Source: a virus. Taken from it: a stretch of 26,184 nucleotides of DNA. The position numbers and the translations under genes are program-made. The DNA lies in IMG/VR virus record IMGVR_UViG_3300032116_001161, positions 1 to 26,184 of that record, one strand, 5' to 3'. Positions 1 through 6,068 of this stretch are shown here, one piece after another (position 1 is the stretch's first letter; each line of letters opens with the position of its first letter). The notes beneath the pieces are model-generated. The model searched no databases. It saw only the letters and a program-made list of their open reading frames with translations, and was not told the origin of the DNA.

Positions 1-1100
1 CAGGAGAATCTGGCGAACTAGGCGGAACAGCCCCTGGTCTTTATCAAGGTCAAGGTGCATTCGCTTCAGGTGGTGTTGGAGGTGTAACAGATCCAGGTGC
101 AGATACACTTGGAAACATTCCTAACGCTAACTTTGGTGTTACCACTGGTCCTAATGCCGTAAACCCTTCGGGTGATGCTGCAAGCGGAATCCTACGTCCT
201 GAACAAGCACGTCGTTTTATCGATTATGTTTGGGATGCTACCGTTCTCGCCCAAGATGGTCGTCGTGTGACCATGAGAGCAAACACCATGGAATTGGAGA
301 AGATCAACGTAGGTGAGCGTGTAATCCGTGCTGCTGCTCAAGCAGTAGGCGATTATAAGAACACTGGTGCGACCTTCTCAAAAGTAGAACTTACCACAAA
401 GAAAATCCGTTTGGATTGGGAAGTTTCTGCTGAAGCACTAGAAGACAATGTCGAGGGGGGTGCTTTGGAAGATCATCTAGTAAGATTGATGACCAACGCA
501 TTTGCTAATGACATTGAAGATCTTGCTATCAACGGTGATGGTGCAACAGCGCCATTCCTTTCAATTATGCCTGGCTTCATCAAGAAGCACAAGGACAATG
601 GAGATTCACATGAGGCACTAATTACAGTTGCTGATAATGCATGGACTCCAGAGAAGATGCAGGAAATTATTCTTGCTATGCCACGTAAGTACCGTGCACT
701 TAAGAACAATCTTAAGTTCTACGCAGGTACAGATGCATTCGCAGGTATCGTTAAGAACAACGGTACATTGTCTGATGCAATCGCTGAGGCACTTGGTAAG
801 AATGGTAATACCTATGCAAATACACAGGCATACCTTGATGGTCAAGGCCAGACATTCGGTGGAGCACGTACAACTCGTGTTCTCGGAATTGATGTCCAAG
901 AAGTTCCTTATTACCCTGAAGGATATGTCGATTTGACATTCCCACAGAACCGTGTATGGGGCTTCCAGCGTGATATCGTCGTCAACCGTGAATATGTTGC
1001 GAAGAAGGATACAATTGAATATACTGTATTCGTTCGCTTCGGTATTCAATGGGAAGAAGAAGACGCAATTGCGTGGGCAGACTCTGCAGCAGATGCATAA
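1..1100 (+). CDS. Major capsid protein, HK97 fold (5' end outside window)
   Basis: This is the main shell protein of the phage head. The reading frame is open from base 3 with no stop, so 365 residues are visible and the true start is upstream; the ATG at 267 is internal (residue 89 of the visible part). The first 65 or so visible residues are rich in Gly, Ala, Pro and Asn and look flexible. From about residue 66 the chain resembles HK97-type capsids: a helix with RPEQARRFIDYVWD, then VSAEALEDN, an AINGDG segment near the middle, and a C-terminal strand ending in RFGIQWEEEDAIAWADS. The gene uses CGT/CGC for arginine almost throughout and few ATA codons, unlike most later genes, which suits a very highly expressed protein. 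A terminator follows directly. The family call is by pattern recognition; head-neck genes downstream support it. Confidence 0.88.
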   Translation, partial: GESGELGGTAPGLYQGQGAFASGGVGGVTDPGADTLGNIPNANFGVTTGPNAVNPSGDAASGILRPEQARRFIDYVWDATVLAQDGRRVTMRANTMELEKINVGERVIRAAAQAVGDYKNTGATFSKVELTTKKIRLDWEVSAEALEDNVEGGALEDHLVRLMTNAFANDIEDLAINGDGATAPFLSIMPGFIKKHKDNGDSHEALITVADNAWTPEKMQEIILAMPRKYRALKNNLKFYAGTDAFAGIVKNNGTLSDAIAEALGKNGNTYANTQAYLDGQGQTFGGARTTRVLGIDVQEVPYYPEGYVDLTFPQNRVWGFQRDIVVNREYVAKKDTIEYTVFVRFGIQWEEEDAIAWADSAADA

Positions 1101-1120
1101 TCTGTAAGCAGTAACCTTTG

Positions 1121-1160
1121 AGAGGGGGTAGGGGTTAGATCTCCTCCCCCTCTTATTCTT
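1121..1160 (+). terminator. Rho-independent terminator after the capsid gene
   Basis: AGAGGGGG (1121-1128) pairs with CCCCCTCT (1146-1153), and AGG (1130-1132) can extend the stem with CCT (1143-1145) across a bulged T. A T-rich tract (TATTCTTT) follows. It should end most capsid mRNA before the neck genes. Confidence 0.8.
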
Positions 1161-1168
1161 TAGTATTC

Positions 1169-1177
1169 TGTTATAAT
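1169..1177 (+). promoter_or_regulatory. Extended -10 promoter for the neck operon
   Basis: TGT-TATAAT, a TGn extended -10 with a perfect hexamer at 1172-1177. It sits just after the terminator and 21 bases before the next start codon. I see no -35 match 16-18 bases upstream, which is usual for extended -10 promoters. It should restart transcription for the genes beginning at 1199. Confidence 0.65.
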
Positions 1178-1185
1178 AGTCATAT

Positions 1186-1191
1186 AGGAGG
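1186..1191 (+). promoter_or_regulatory. Strong ribosome binding site (AGGAGG)
   Basis: A full AGGAGG lies seven bases before the ATG at 1199 and fixes that start. Stronger than the sites before most neck genes. Confidence 0.8.
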
Positions 1192-1198
1192 TAAAATA

Positions 1199-1684
1199 AT
1201 GGAAGAAAATAATTTTAATAATGAAAACAATGAGGCACCAGTAGAAAATATTGTTGCTGAAGAGGCTCCTATTGAAGCACCAGTTGCTGAAGAACCAGTA
1301 GTTGAAACAAAGGTAGAAGAAGTTGCTGCTGAAAATAATATTCAGGCATCAGTTTCTGAAGTATCAGAATCTTCTGATGCTATTACTACAAACGACTTAA
1401 GCAGATCTGCAAGTGATACAGTGCAGGCTGTAGGTTCTATCGTAAATGGTGTGATTGGAGTCACACAAACACCACGTCCAGCAAGAGAAGCAGTAAATGT
1501 TGCCCCTAAAAAGTCAAACAAAACTGTTGCAATTCATTCTACTAAGAATGTAAGTTGGTCTGGAGTGGGCAAGGTGTATCGTGGATATAATATTGTTACA
1601 CCTGAGCAGGCTGATAAATGGCTAACTCGTAGTCATGTCAGACTTGCTACACCAGAAGAAGTAGCCAAGGAGTTTGGTCGCTAA
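1199..1684 (+). CDS. Acidic GYN-motif structural protein, probable head accessory
   Basis: A 161-residue protein whose biochemical role I do not know. Residues 1-60 are a low-complexity, Glu/Ala/Pro/Val-rich acidic stretch with short repeats such as EEAPIEAPVAEEPVVE, probably disordered. Residues 60-105 are Ser/Ala-rich. Residues 108-161 form a compact domain with WSGVGKVYRGYNIVT, a Trp-Leu-Thr-Arg segment and an ATPEEVAKEFG ending. Small proteins with this C-terminal pattern are common just after the capsid gene in actinobacteriophages, usually listed as hypothetical or head proteins. It has its own promoter and a full AGGAGG. Its stop touches the next start (TAAATG), so it is first in the neck operon. 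A head decoration or capsid-neck accessory role is inferred from position. Confidence 0.6.
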   Translation: MEENNFNNENNEAPVENIVAEEAPIEAPVAEEPVVETKVEEVAAENNIQASVSEVSESSDAITTNDLSRSASDTVQAVGSIVNGVIGVTQTPRPAREAVNVAPKKSNKTVAIHSTKNVSWSGVGKVYRGYNIVTPEQADKWLTRSHVRLATPEEVAKEFGR

Positions 1685-2563
1685 ATGGAAATTCTAAGAG
1701 TTCCGCCATATAACTTAACCGTTACACTTGATGTTGCATTAGCAACTACAGAGTATGAATATAAAATTGTAGATATGGCGGACTCTTCAGAAATAACTGG
1801 TGAAGTTACTTCAAGTGCTTCAAAAAAAGTAACTATTCCACTTTCTTCAAAATATGATACTCAATATAAAATTACGGTAGATGGAGAAGACACATACGTA
1901 GATGTAGTACGTCCATATATAAATCCTAATACTCAAGGTACAACTGCCAGCGAGGTAGAGTCATATAGAAAAAATGAAGAACTAGCCAGAGCAATAATTG
2001 ACTCGGTTTGTGATGTAGAATTTTATTATAAAAAAAGAGTTTTAGAGACTACAGGTCAAGGATTAGACTATCTACCTATTTGGGTAGACGCAAAAAATAT
2101 TTTAAAAGTTTATGAAAACAATGTTTTGTTATATGATGCAGATGATTTAGAAAATTCTATATCAACATTTGAAATTACATCAGATGGATCTGCAATAACA
2201 ATGTCATATAGCGATGCAATTAATAGAGATGAATCAGCACGTATTTTATTGCCTGCATCTCCTACTGATATAACAGAATTAGATTATTCAGCAAGAGGAT
2301 TTCCAAAAGGTTGGGATTATAAAATTGTTTTAGAGGTTGGATATAATAAAGTTCCATCAGATATTGTAAGAGCAACAGAATTACTAATACATGATATTGA
2401 TTGTGGAAAGTTAGATTATTATAAGAGATATATTGGTGCATACAACACCGATCAATTTAGAATTCAGTTTGATAAGGCTGTGTTTGAAGGCACAGGTAAT
2501 TTACTAGTAGATAAAATACTTGATAAGTATCGTAAACCGATTGAGTTCGTTGGGGTTCTATAA
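1685..2563 (+). CDS. Head-tail adaptor (gp6/gp15-like connector)
   Basis: Likely the adaptor ring that binds below the portal and begins the neck. The 292-residue protein has an N-terminal beta-rich part (about 1-85), then a helical segment starting YRKNEELARAIIDSVC (about 96-111), an aromatic patch with TGQGLDYLPIWVDAKNILKVY (split here as TGQGLDYLP and IWVDAKNILKVY), and a C-terminal part with VPSDIVRATELLIHDIDCG. The helix plus the 'VPxDI..A..LLxxD' pattern is typical of gp6-like connectors. The N-terminal beta domain is additional to the short classical forms. It has an AAGGAG site inside the preceding gene. Its stop overlaps the next start as TAATG (2561-2565), suggesting translational coupling. 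The call rests on pattern and gene order. Confidence 0.65.
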   Translation: MEILRVPPYNLTVTLDVALATTEYEYKIVDMADSSEITGEVTSSASKKVTIPLSSKYDTQYKITVDGEDTYVDVVRPYINPNTQGTTASEVESYRKNEELARAIIDSVCDVEFYYKKRVLETTGQGLDYLPIWVDAKNILKVYENNVLLYDADDLENSISTFEITSDGSAITMSYSDAINRDESARILLPASPTDITELDYSARGFPKGWDYKIVLEVGYNKVPSDIVRATELLIHDIDCGKLDYYKRYIGAYNTDQFRIQFDKAVFEGTGNLLVDKILDKYRKPIEFVGVL

Positions 2564-3012
2564 TGGTAATATGCGAAACTCCAGACTTCGCATTCCCAAT
2601 GCAAGCAGATATATATCATCCAATAGTTGAGCAGGGTGTATATGGTGAAGTTAAAAAGACTTGGATATTAGATAGAACTATTGCATGCTCATTTGCACCA
2701 GCAGGAACGGCATTTAAAGAAGAAGTTATTCCTAATATTAACATAACTCAAGATAAAATATTACTTGGTCGTGCAAAAACAGATATTCGTATATCAAGCA
2801 TGGAAGCAAGAAACTCAATTACTAATGTTATTATAACAAATATTAAGGATCAAAATTGTAATGAGATATATGTAGAAACTTCTGGACCACGTGCTGGCAA
2901 GTCAACAATATTTGAGATAGCAACTCAGGATCCATTTACTGGACCTTTTGGAAATGTTGAATACTATAAACTTATTATACGTAGGTCTGAAAATCAGGCG
3001 GTAGATGTATGA
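2563..3012 (+). CDS. Head-tail stopper / head closure protein
   Basis: A 149-residue, mostly beta-strand protein at the position of the stopper that seals the filled head and presents the surface for the tail. The pattern QADIYHPIVEQGVYGEVKKTW followed by a Cys-Ser-Phe strand is typical of these small barrels: an opening strand naming an element such as 'ADIY', a tyrosine-glycine turn and a Trp. A KILLGR segment (about 66-71) and an IFEIATQDPF turn near the end are also consistent. The start overlaps the upstream stop (TAATG) and the stop overlaps the next start (ATGA at 3009), so expression is probably coupled on both sides. Confidence 0.6.
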   Translation: MVICETPDFAFPMQADIYHPIVEQGVYGEVKKTWILDRTIACSFAPAGTAFKEEVIPNINITQDKILLGRAKTDIRISSMEARNSITNVIITNIKDQNCNEIYVETSGPRAGKSTIFEIATQDPFTGPFGNVEYYKLIIRRSENQAVDV

Positions 3013-3683
3013 TAAAAATGCGAGTTGATTCTAAAAAGTTTAATAAAGATATGAGCAATATTATGGAATATTCGTTTGGCTTTTTAGAAGGAATTAACAG
3101 AGGAAAAAAGGCTTTTTATACAGCGCTTGGACCACAAATAGCAGAGTTAGCATCTCAATTTATTGACTCTAATTCTAAAGTATCTCCAGAACTTCTTCAT
3201 CACATATATGAATGGGACAGAGTTGGAAGTCCAAAGGCTAGACTTTTTGATATAACATTTGTTGTTAGTAATCTTGGACTAACTTTTAATTCTTCATTAA
3301 AACAATCTCAGTCAATAAAAACTGGATCAAAGGTGCCATTTTATAACAAAGCAGAGATAATGGAAAATGGTGTTGCGGTAACAATTAAACCAGTTAAAGC
3401 ACAGGTATTAAGGTTTGAGATAGGTGGAGAAGAAATCTATACATCAAATCCTGTAACAGTAGATAATCCTGGCGGACAAACTCAAGGTCAATTTAAAAAT
3501 ATAGTCGCAAATTTCTTTGGAGTTTATTTTAGACAATCTTTCTTAAGAGCAAGTGGAATAAAAGATTATTTAGAAAATCCAGTTGTATATAAAAAGAATT
3601 TACAAAAGGGCAAGGATCGTGGAAGATCAGAAGGAATAAAGACAGGCTATCGCTGGATAGTCAGTGCAGGAGTTAGGGCATGA
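3009..3683 (+). CDS. Neck / tail-completion protein, HK97 gp10-like by position
   Basis: A 224-residue protein between the stopper and the tail terminator, the usual place of the HK97 gp10-like component. It has a helical N-terminus (residues 8-55, including ALGPQIAELASQFIDSN), a central part with an IYEWDRVGSP turn, a beta-rich middle, and a basic C-terminal tail with KKNLQKGKDRGRSEG. I recognise the general shape rather than a diagnostic motif. It starts with an ATGA overlap on the preceding gene and ends with another on the next (3680-3683). Internal ATG at residue 4 is an alternative start, but the overlap favours 3009. Confidence 0.5.
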   Translation: MIKMRVDSKKFNKDMSNIMEYSFGFLEGINRGKKAFYTALGPQIAELASQFIDSNSKVSPELLHHIYEWDRVGSPKARLFDITFVVSNLGLTFNSSLKQSQSIKTGSKVPFYNKAEIMENGVAVTIKPVKAQVLRFEIGGEEIYTSNPVTVDNPGGQTQGQFKNIVANFFGVYFRQSFLRASGIKDYLENPVVYKKNLQKGKDRGRSEGIKTGYRWIVSAGVRA

Positions 3684-4234
3684 CAGAATCAACATCAGTA
3701 TTAAATACGCCAGTATTATGGATAAATAAATATCTTCAGGAAAAACTACAAGATGTTTTGGAAGGTGATTTTGTTCCATTTTTCCCAACTGGCCCATCTA
3801 CACTTGAAACTCTTCAAACACAGTTCCCAGAAGGTGGCGCTATGGCTGTTTATGACAGAATGTTTAGAATGCGTAGAGGACCATTCCCTCATATAAAGTG
3901 TGAACAAGTCTTATATTATTTTTATGCTTCAGCAAGTGAGCCTACCTTAAAAATGATTAAAATACAAGAAGCAGTACTTAGACTTCTAGATCGTGGAGAT
4001 GAAAGTGCTGAAGAGTTAAACAAGTGGGTTCAGGGCAAAAATTTTGATGGCATGTCTTGCGAATTCTACTTTCATAATTTTAAGATATATCAACTAGAAG
4101 AGGCACGGGATATAGTAGACTTTGGAACAGCCCGAACCTATGCTGGTAACAAGATAATTATTGACTATGATTATCATCAGTCTACTACCAGATATAGAGA
4201 TGGTGTCCTTACACAGGGGATATTAGGAAATTAA
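3680..4234 (+). CDS. Tail terminator protein (by position and size)
   Basis: A 184-residue protein just before the tail tube gene, the normal place of the terminator that caps the tail tube when it reaches its final length. It begins with a helix (VLWINKYLQEKLQDVL, about 12-27) and continues with an FVPFFPTGPSTLETL segment, a buried strand CEQVLYYFYAS (about 74-84), and a helix KMIKIQEAVLRLLDR (about 91-105). This order (helix, PFFPTGP-like turn, strand, helix) matches terminators of the gpU/Tc1 type in a general way. The start is coupled to the previous gene by ATGA with a GGAG a little upstream. A 70-base gap follows. Confidence 0.6.
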   Translation: MTESTSVLNTPVLWINKYLQEKLQDVLEGDFVPFFPTGPSTLETLQTQFPEGGAMAVYDRMFRMRRGPFPHIKCEQVLYYFYASASEPTLKMIKIQEAVLRLLDRGDESAEELNKWVQGKNFDGMSCEFYFHNFKIYQLEEARDIVDFGTARTYAGNKIIIDYDYHQSTTRYRDGVLTQGILGN

Positions 4235-4239
4235 TAAAC

Positions 4240-4279
4240 GGCTGTATACTTATCAATGAGGAAACACGCCTTTTAATTT
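4240..4279 (+). terminator. Weak terminator-like hairpin before the tail tube gene
   Basis: GGCTGT (4240-4245) can pair with ACA-c-GCC (4264-4270) with one bulged base and an 18-base loop, followed by TTTTAATTT. The stem is short and the loop large, so this may only attenuate transcription. Confidence 0.25.
4245..4250 (+). promoter_or_regulatory. Possible -10 element (TATACT) for the tail tube gene
   Basis: TATACT in the 70-base gap before the tail tube gene, without the TGn extension seen at the other promoters and without a clear -35. The tube gene should be strongly expressed, so a promoter here is expected, but the match is modest. Confidence 0.25.
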
Positions 4280-4304
4280 CTAGAAAAATAAAGAGGTGAA
4301 ATAA

Positions 4305-4922
4305 ATGGCATATACACGTGGTGATAGTACCCAGATTATCGTAGGTGCAGCAGCACTTTTTACGTATGAGAATGGTCCACTACCAGAAGCAGGAATTCTT
4401 CCAGGATATACTGCTGGTACATCCTACAAAGAAACTCTTTCCACAGAGGAAGGTTTCCGTAACGTAGGTTATACAATGAATGGTTTGGAACTTCAGTTCC
4501 AGCCAGACTTCGGTGAAGTTGCTGTTGATCAGGTTCTTGACGTTGCTAAGTTGTTCAAGCAAGGCATGCAAGTTAACCTCAATACAACATTTGCTGAGGC
4601 TACACTCGAAAATCTTCTCTTTGCTCTCGCAGGCAAAGGTGATGATTTGAACACGGTGTCTGGCAATCCAACACTCAATCTTTCAGCAGGCGATATTGGC
4701 GAATGTCCAGTAGAGCGTGGTTTGGTTGCAGTTGGTCCAGGAACTGGCGATTGTGCTGACTCAGATTCTATTGAAAGAATCTATGTTGCATATCGTGCAC
4801 TCTCAATTGAGAGCGTAACTGTTGGTGCAAAGCGTGATGAGGCAACAATGTTTGAAGTCTCATTCCGTCTGCTTCCAAATGATAACGCATCTTACGGTAA
4901 AATCGTAGATCGTTCTCTATAA
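4305..4922 (+). CDS. Major tail protein (tail tube subunit)
   Basis: A 205-residue subunit that stacks into the tail tube around the tape measure. The central stretch GLELQFQPDFGEVAVDQVLD (residues 64-83) followed by AKLFKQGMQVNLNTTFAEAT is the characteristic tube-protein pattern: a strand, a 'VDQ' turn naming the target, and an amphipathic 'TLENLLFAL' helix. C-terminal strands include ATMFEVSFRLLPNDN. An AGAGGTG site lies 6 bases before the ATG. Seven of eight arginine codons are CGT and ATA is avoided, like the capsid gene and unlike the neck genes just upstream, matching hundreds of copies per virion. A strong terminator follows at 4943-4965. The large tape measure downstream supports the assignment. 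Confidence 0.85.
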   Translation: MAYTRGDSTQIIVGAAALFTYENGPLPEAGILPGYTAGTSYKETLSTEEGFRNVGYTMNGLELQFQPDFGEVAVDQVLDVAKLFKQGMQVNLNTTFAEATLENLLFALAGKGDDLNTVSGNPTLNLSAGDIGECPVERGLVAVGPGTGDCADSDSIERIYVAYRALSIESVTVGAKRDEATMFEVSFRLLPNDNASYGKIVDRSL

Positions 4923-4942
4923 TACAATTTAATAATACAGAT

Positions 4943-4975
4943 AGCCCAGCCCAAAAGGTTGGGCTTTTCTGTTTT
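4943..4975 (+). terminator. Rho-independent terminator after the tail tube gene
   Basis: AGCCCAGCC (4943-4951) pairs with GGTTGGGCT (4957-4965; one G-T pair) around a 5-base loop, then TTTTCTGTTTT. The end of its T-tract runs into the next promoter. Confidence 0.88.
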
Positions 4976-4983
4976 GGTATAAT
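4975..4983 (+). promoter_or_regulatory. Extended -10 promoter, leaderless, for the long tail chaperone
   Basis: TGG-TATAAT with the hexamer at 4978-4983. Only 6 bases separate it from the ATG at 4990, so a start site at the usual distance falls on or next to the A of the ATG. No ribosome binding site lies between. The 10-mer TGGTATAATT recurs at 5687 and 22201. Confidence 0.7.
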
Positions 4984-4989
4984 TGATTG

Positions 4990-5676
4990 ATGCCTACTCA
5001 AATTTATGATAGTGAAATAGTTACATTAATAGACGGCACAGAAATATATGTAACTCCACTAAAAATAAAATACTTAAAACTTTTTATGAAAGAGTTTGAT
5101 AGGGTAAAGAATGCCAAAAATGATTATGAGGCAATTGATGCTTTATGTTCTTGTGCCACAATAATGATGAGACAATTTTATCCTAAAATAAAAACACAAG
5201 AAGAACTTGAAAATAATATTGATATGCCAACCATATATAAAATATTAAAGGTTGCTGGCGGAATTAGCGTTAATGAAAAATCAGAAGACTCTGTAAAGGA
5301 TCAGGCAACAAAAAGTGGCGCAACCTGGGAAGAGTTAGATTTAGCAGAATTAGAGTCTGAAGCATTTCTTTTAGGTATTTGGAAAGATTATGAAGAACTA
5401 GAAACCTCTATGTCTATGCCAGAATTAACATCTACATTAAAAATAAAAAGAGAATTAGACTATCAAAATAAAAAGTTTTTAGCAGCAATTCAAGGGGTAG
5501 ACTTGGATAAAGAAAGCGGGAAACAAAATGCCTGGGAAGAAATGAAGGCTAGAGTATTCAGTAAAGGTAAGGCAGCAAACGCTAAAGATGTTCTAGCCCT
5601 ACAAGGGGCAAATGCACAAAAGGCTGGATTTGGTATTGGTATGGGCCTAGACTATGAAGATCTAACTAAAAAATAA
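4990..5676 (+). CDS. Tail assembly chaperone, long form (GT-type)
   Basis: A 228-residue chaperone expected to bind the tape measure and tail tube subunits during tail assembly. Residues 1-95 match the next gene residue for residue over much of their length (LIDGT, PLKI, an MK-F pair, and DMPTIYKILKVAGG against DLPTVYQVVEAASG). Residues 96-228 are an extension with FLAAIQGVDLD and a C-terminal GFGIGMGLDYED, as found in long chaperones normally made by frameshifting. Here the extension is in frame with the N-terminal domain in one uninterrupted gene. Start: an in-frame TTG at 4987 exists, but the ATG at 4990 is preferred because it lies 6 bases after the -10. Arginines are all AGA/AGG and ATA is common, suggesting low expression. 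Confidence 0.78.
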   Translation: MPTQIYDSEIVTLIDGTEIYVTPLKIKYLKLFMKEFDRVKNAKNDYEAIDALCSCATIMMRQFYPKIKTQEELENNIDMPTIYKILKVAGGISVNEKSEDSVKDQATKSGATWEELDLAELESEAFLLGIWKDYEELETSMSMPELTSTLKIKRELDYQNKKFLAAIQGVDLDKESGKQNAWEEMKARVFSKGKAANAKDVLALQGANAQKAGFGIGMGLDYEDLTKK

Positions 5677-5686
5677 AACCTCGCTA

Positions 5687-5695
5687 TGGTATAAT
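5687..5695 (+). promoter_or_regulatory. Extended -10 promoter for the short tail chaperone and tape measure
   Basis: TGG-TATAAT (hexamer 5690-5695), 26 bases before the ATG at 5722, inside a 45-base gap. No -35 match. It should raise short-form output above that of the long form and feed the tape measure. Confidence 0.68.
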
Positions 5696-5709
5696 TTACT
5701 TAATACCTT

Positions 5710-5716
5710 AAGGAGG
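5710..5716 (+). promoter_or_regulatory. Strong ribosome binding site (AAGGAGG)
   Basis: AAGGAGG five bases before the ATG at 5722. The homologous long-form gene just upstream has none. Confidence 0.8.
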
Positions 5717-5721
5717 AATAA

Positions 5722-6045
5722 ATGGCTACAACTGTGCATGAAGAAAAAGAGATTACTCTTATTGATGGCACAAAAGTTAATATCAGACCACTTAAAATAT
5801 CACTTCTTCGTCAATTTATGAAGAAGTTTGAAGGTTTGGCTGATGTTCAAGAAGATAATGATAAATCTATGACTTTGCTTATTGAATGCGTTCAGATCGC
5901 TATGAAGCAATATAAGCCAGAGTTAGCAGATGACCTTGCTAAACTAGAAGATCTATTAGACCTTCCAACAGTTTATCAAGTTGTTGAAGCAGCATCAGGA
6001 GTGAATCTTTCAGATACCGCACTTCTTGCTTTAGCACAACAATAA
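5722..6045 (+). CDS. Tail assembly chaperone, short form (G-type)
   Basis: A 107-residue protein homologous to residues 1-95 of the gene at 4990 and lacking its C-terminal extension. Shared features by eye are LIDGT, PLKI, FMKKF against FMKEF, a spaced C-I-M-Q-P pattern in the middle, and LPTVYQVVEAASGV. It therefore corresponds to the short, abundant chaperone G. It has its own promoter and an AAGGAGG site, and it uses mainly ATT/ATC for isoleucine (one ATA in six in the shared part, against about eight of twelve in the long copy). I looked for a frameshift extension: only 23 bases separate its stop from the tape measure start, so no long form can be made from this gene. Confidence 0.75.
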   Translation: MATTVHEEKEITLIDGTKVNIRPLKISLLRQFMKKFEGLADVQEDNDKSMTLLIECVQIAMKQYKPELADDLAKLEDLLDLPTVYQVVEAASGVNLSDTALLALAQQ

Positions 6046-6068
6046 AAAATTAATACAGGAGGCGGTTA

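Noticed and set aside
267-269. ATG at 267 as start of the capsid gene
   Set aside because: The frame is open upstream to base 3 and codes for capsid-like sequence (RPEQARRFIDYVWD) before this codon; it is an internal Met.
2342-2347. TATAAT sequences inside genes and at TATAATG gene junctions (2559, 15063, 15747)
   Set aside because: Expected by chance in AT-rich DNA, and at TAATG overlaps the stop/start codons themselves create the hexamer; no TGn extension at these sites.
4990-6068. Programmed frameshift in the chaperone genes
   Set aside because: The long form is encoded in one frame, and only 23 bases separate the short gene from the tape measure. A-rich runs such as the one around 6042-6050 lie at or after the stop and lead to no extension.
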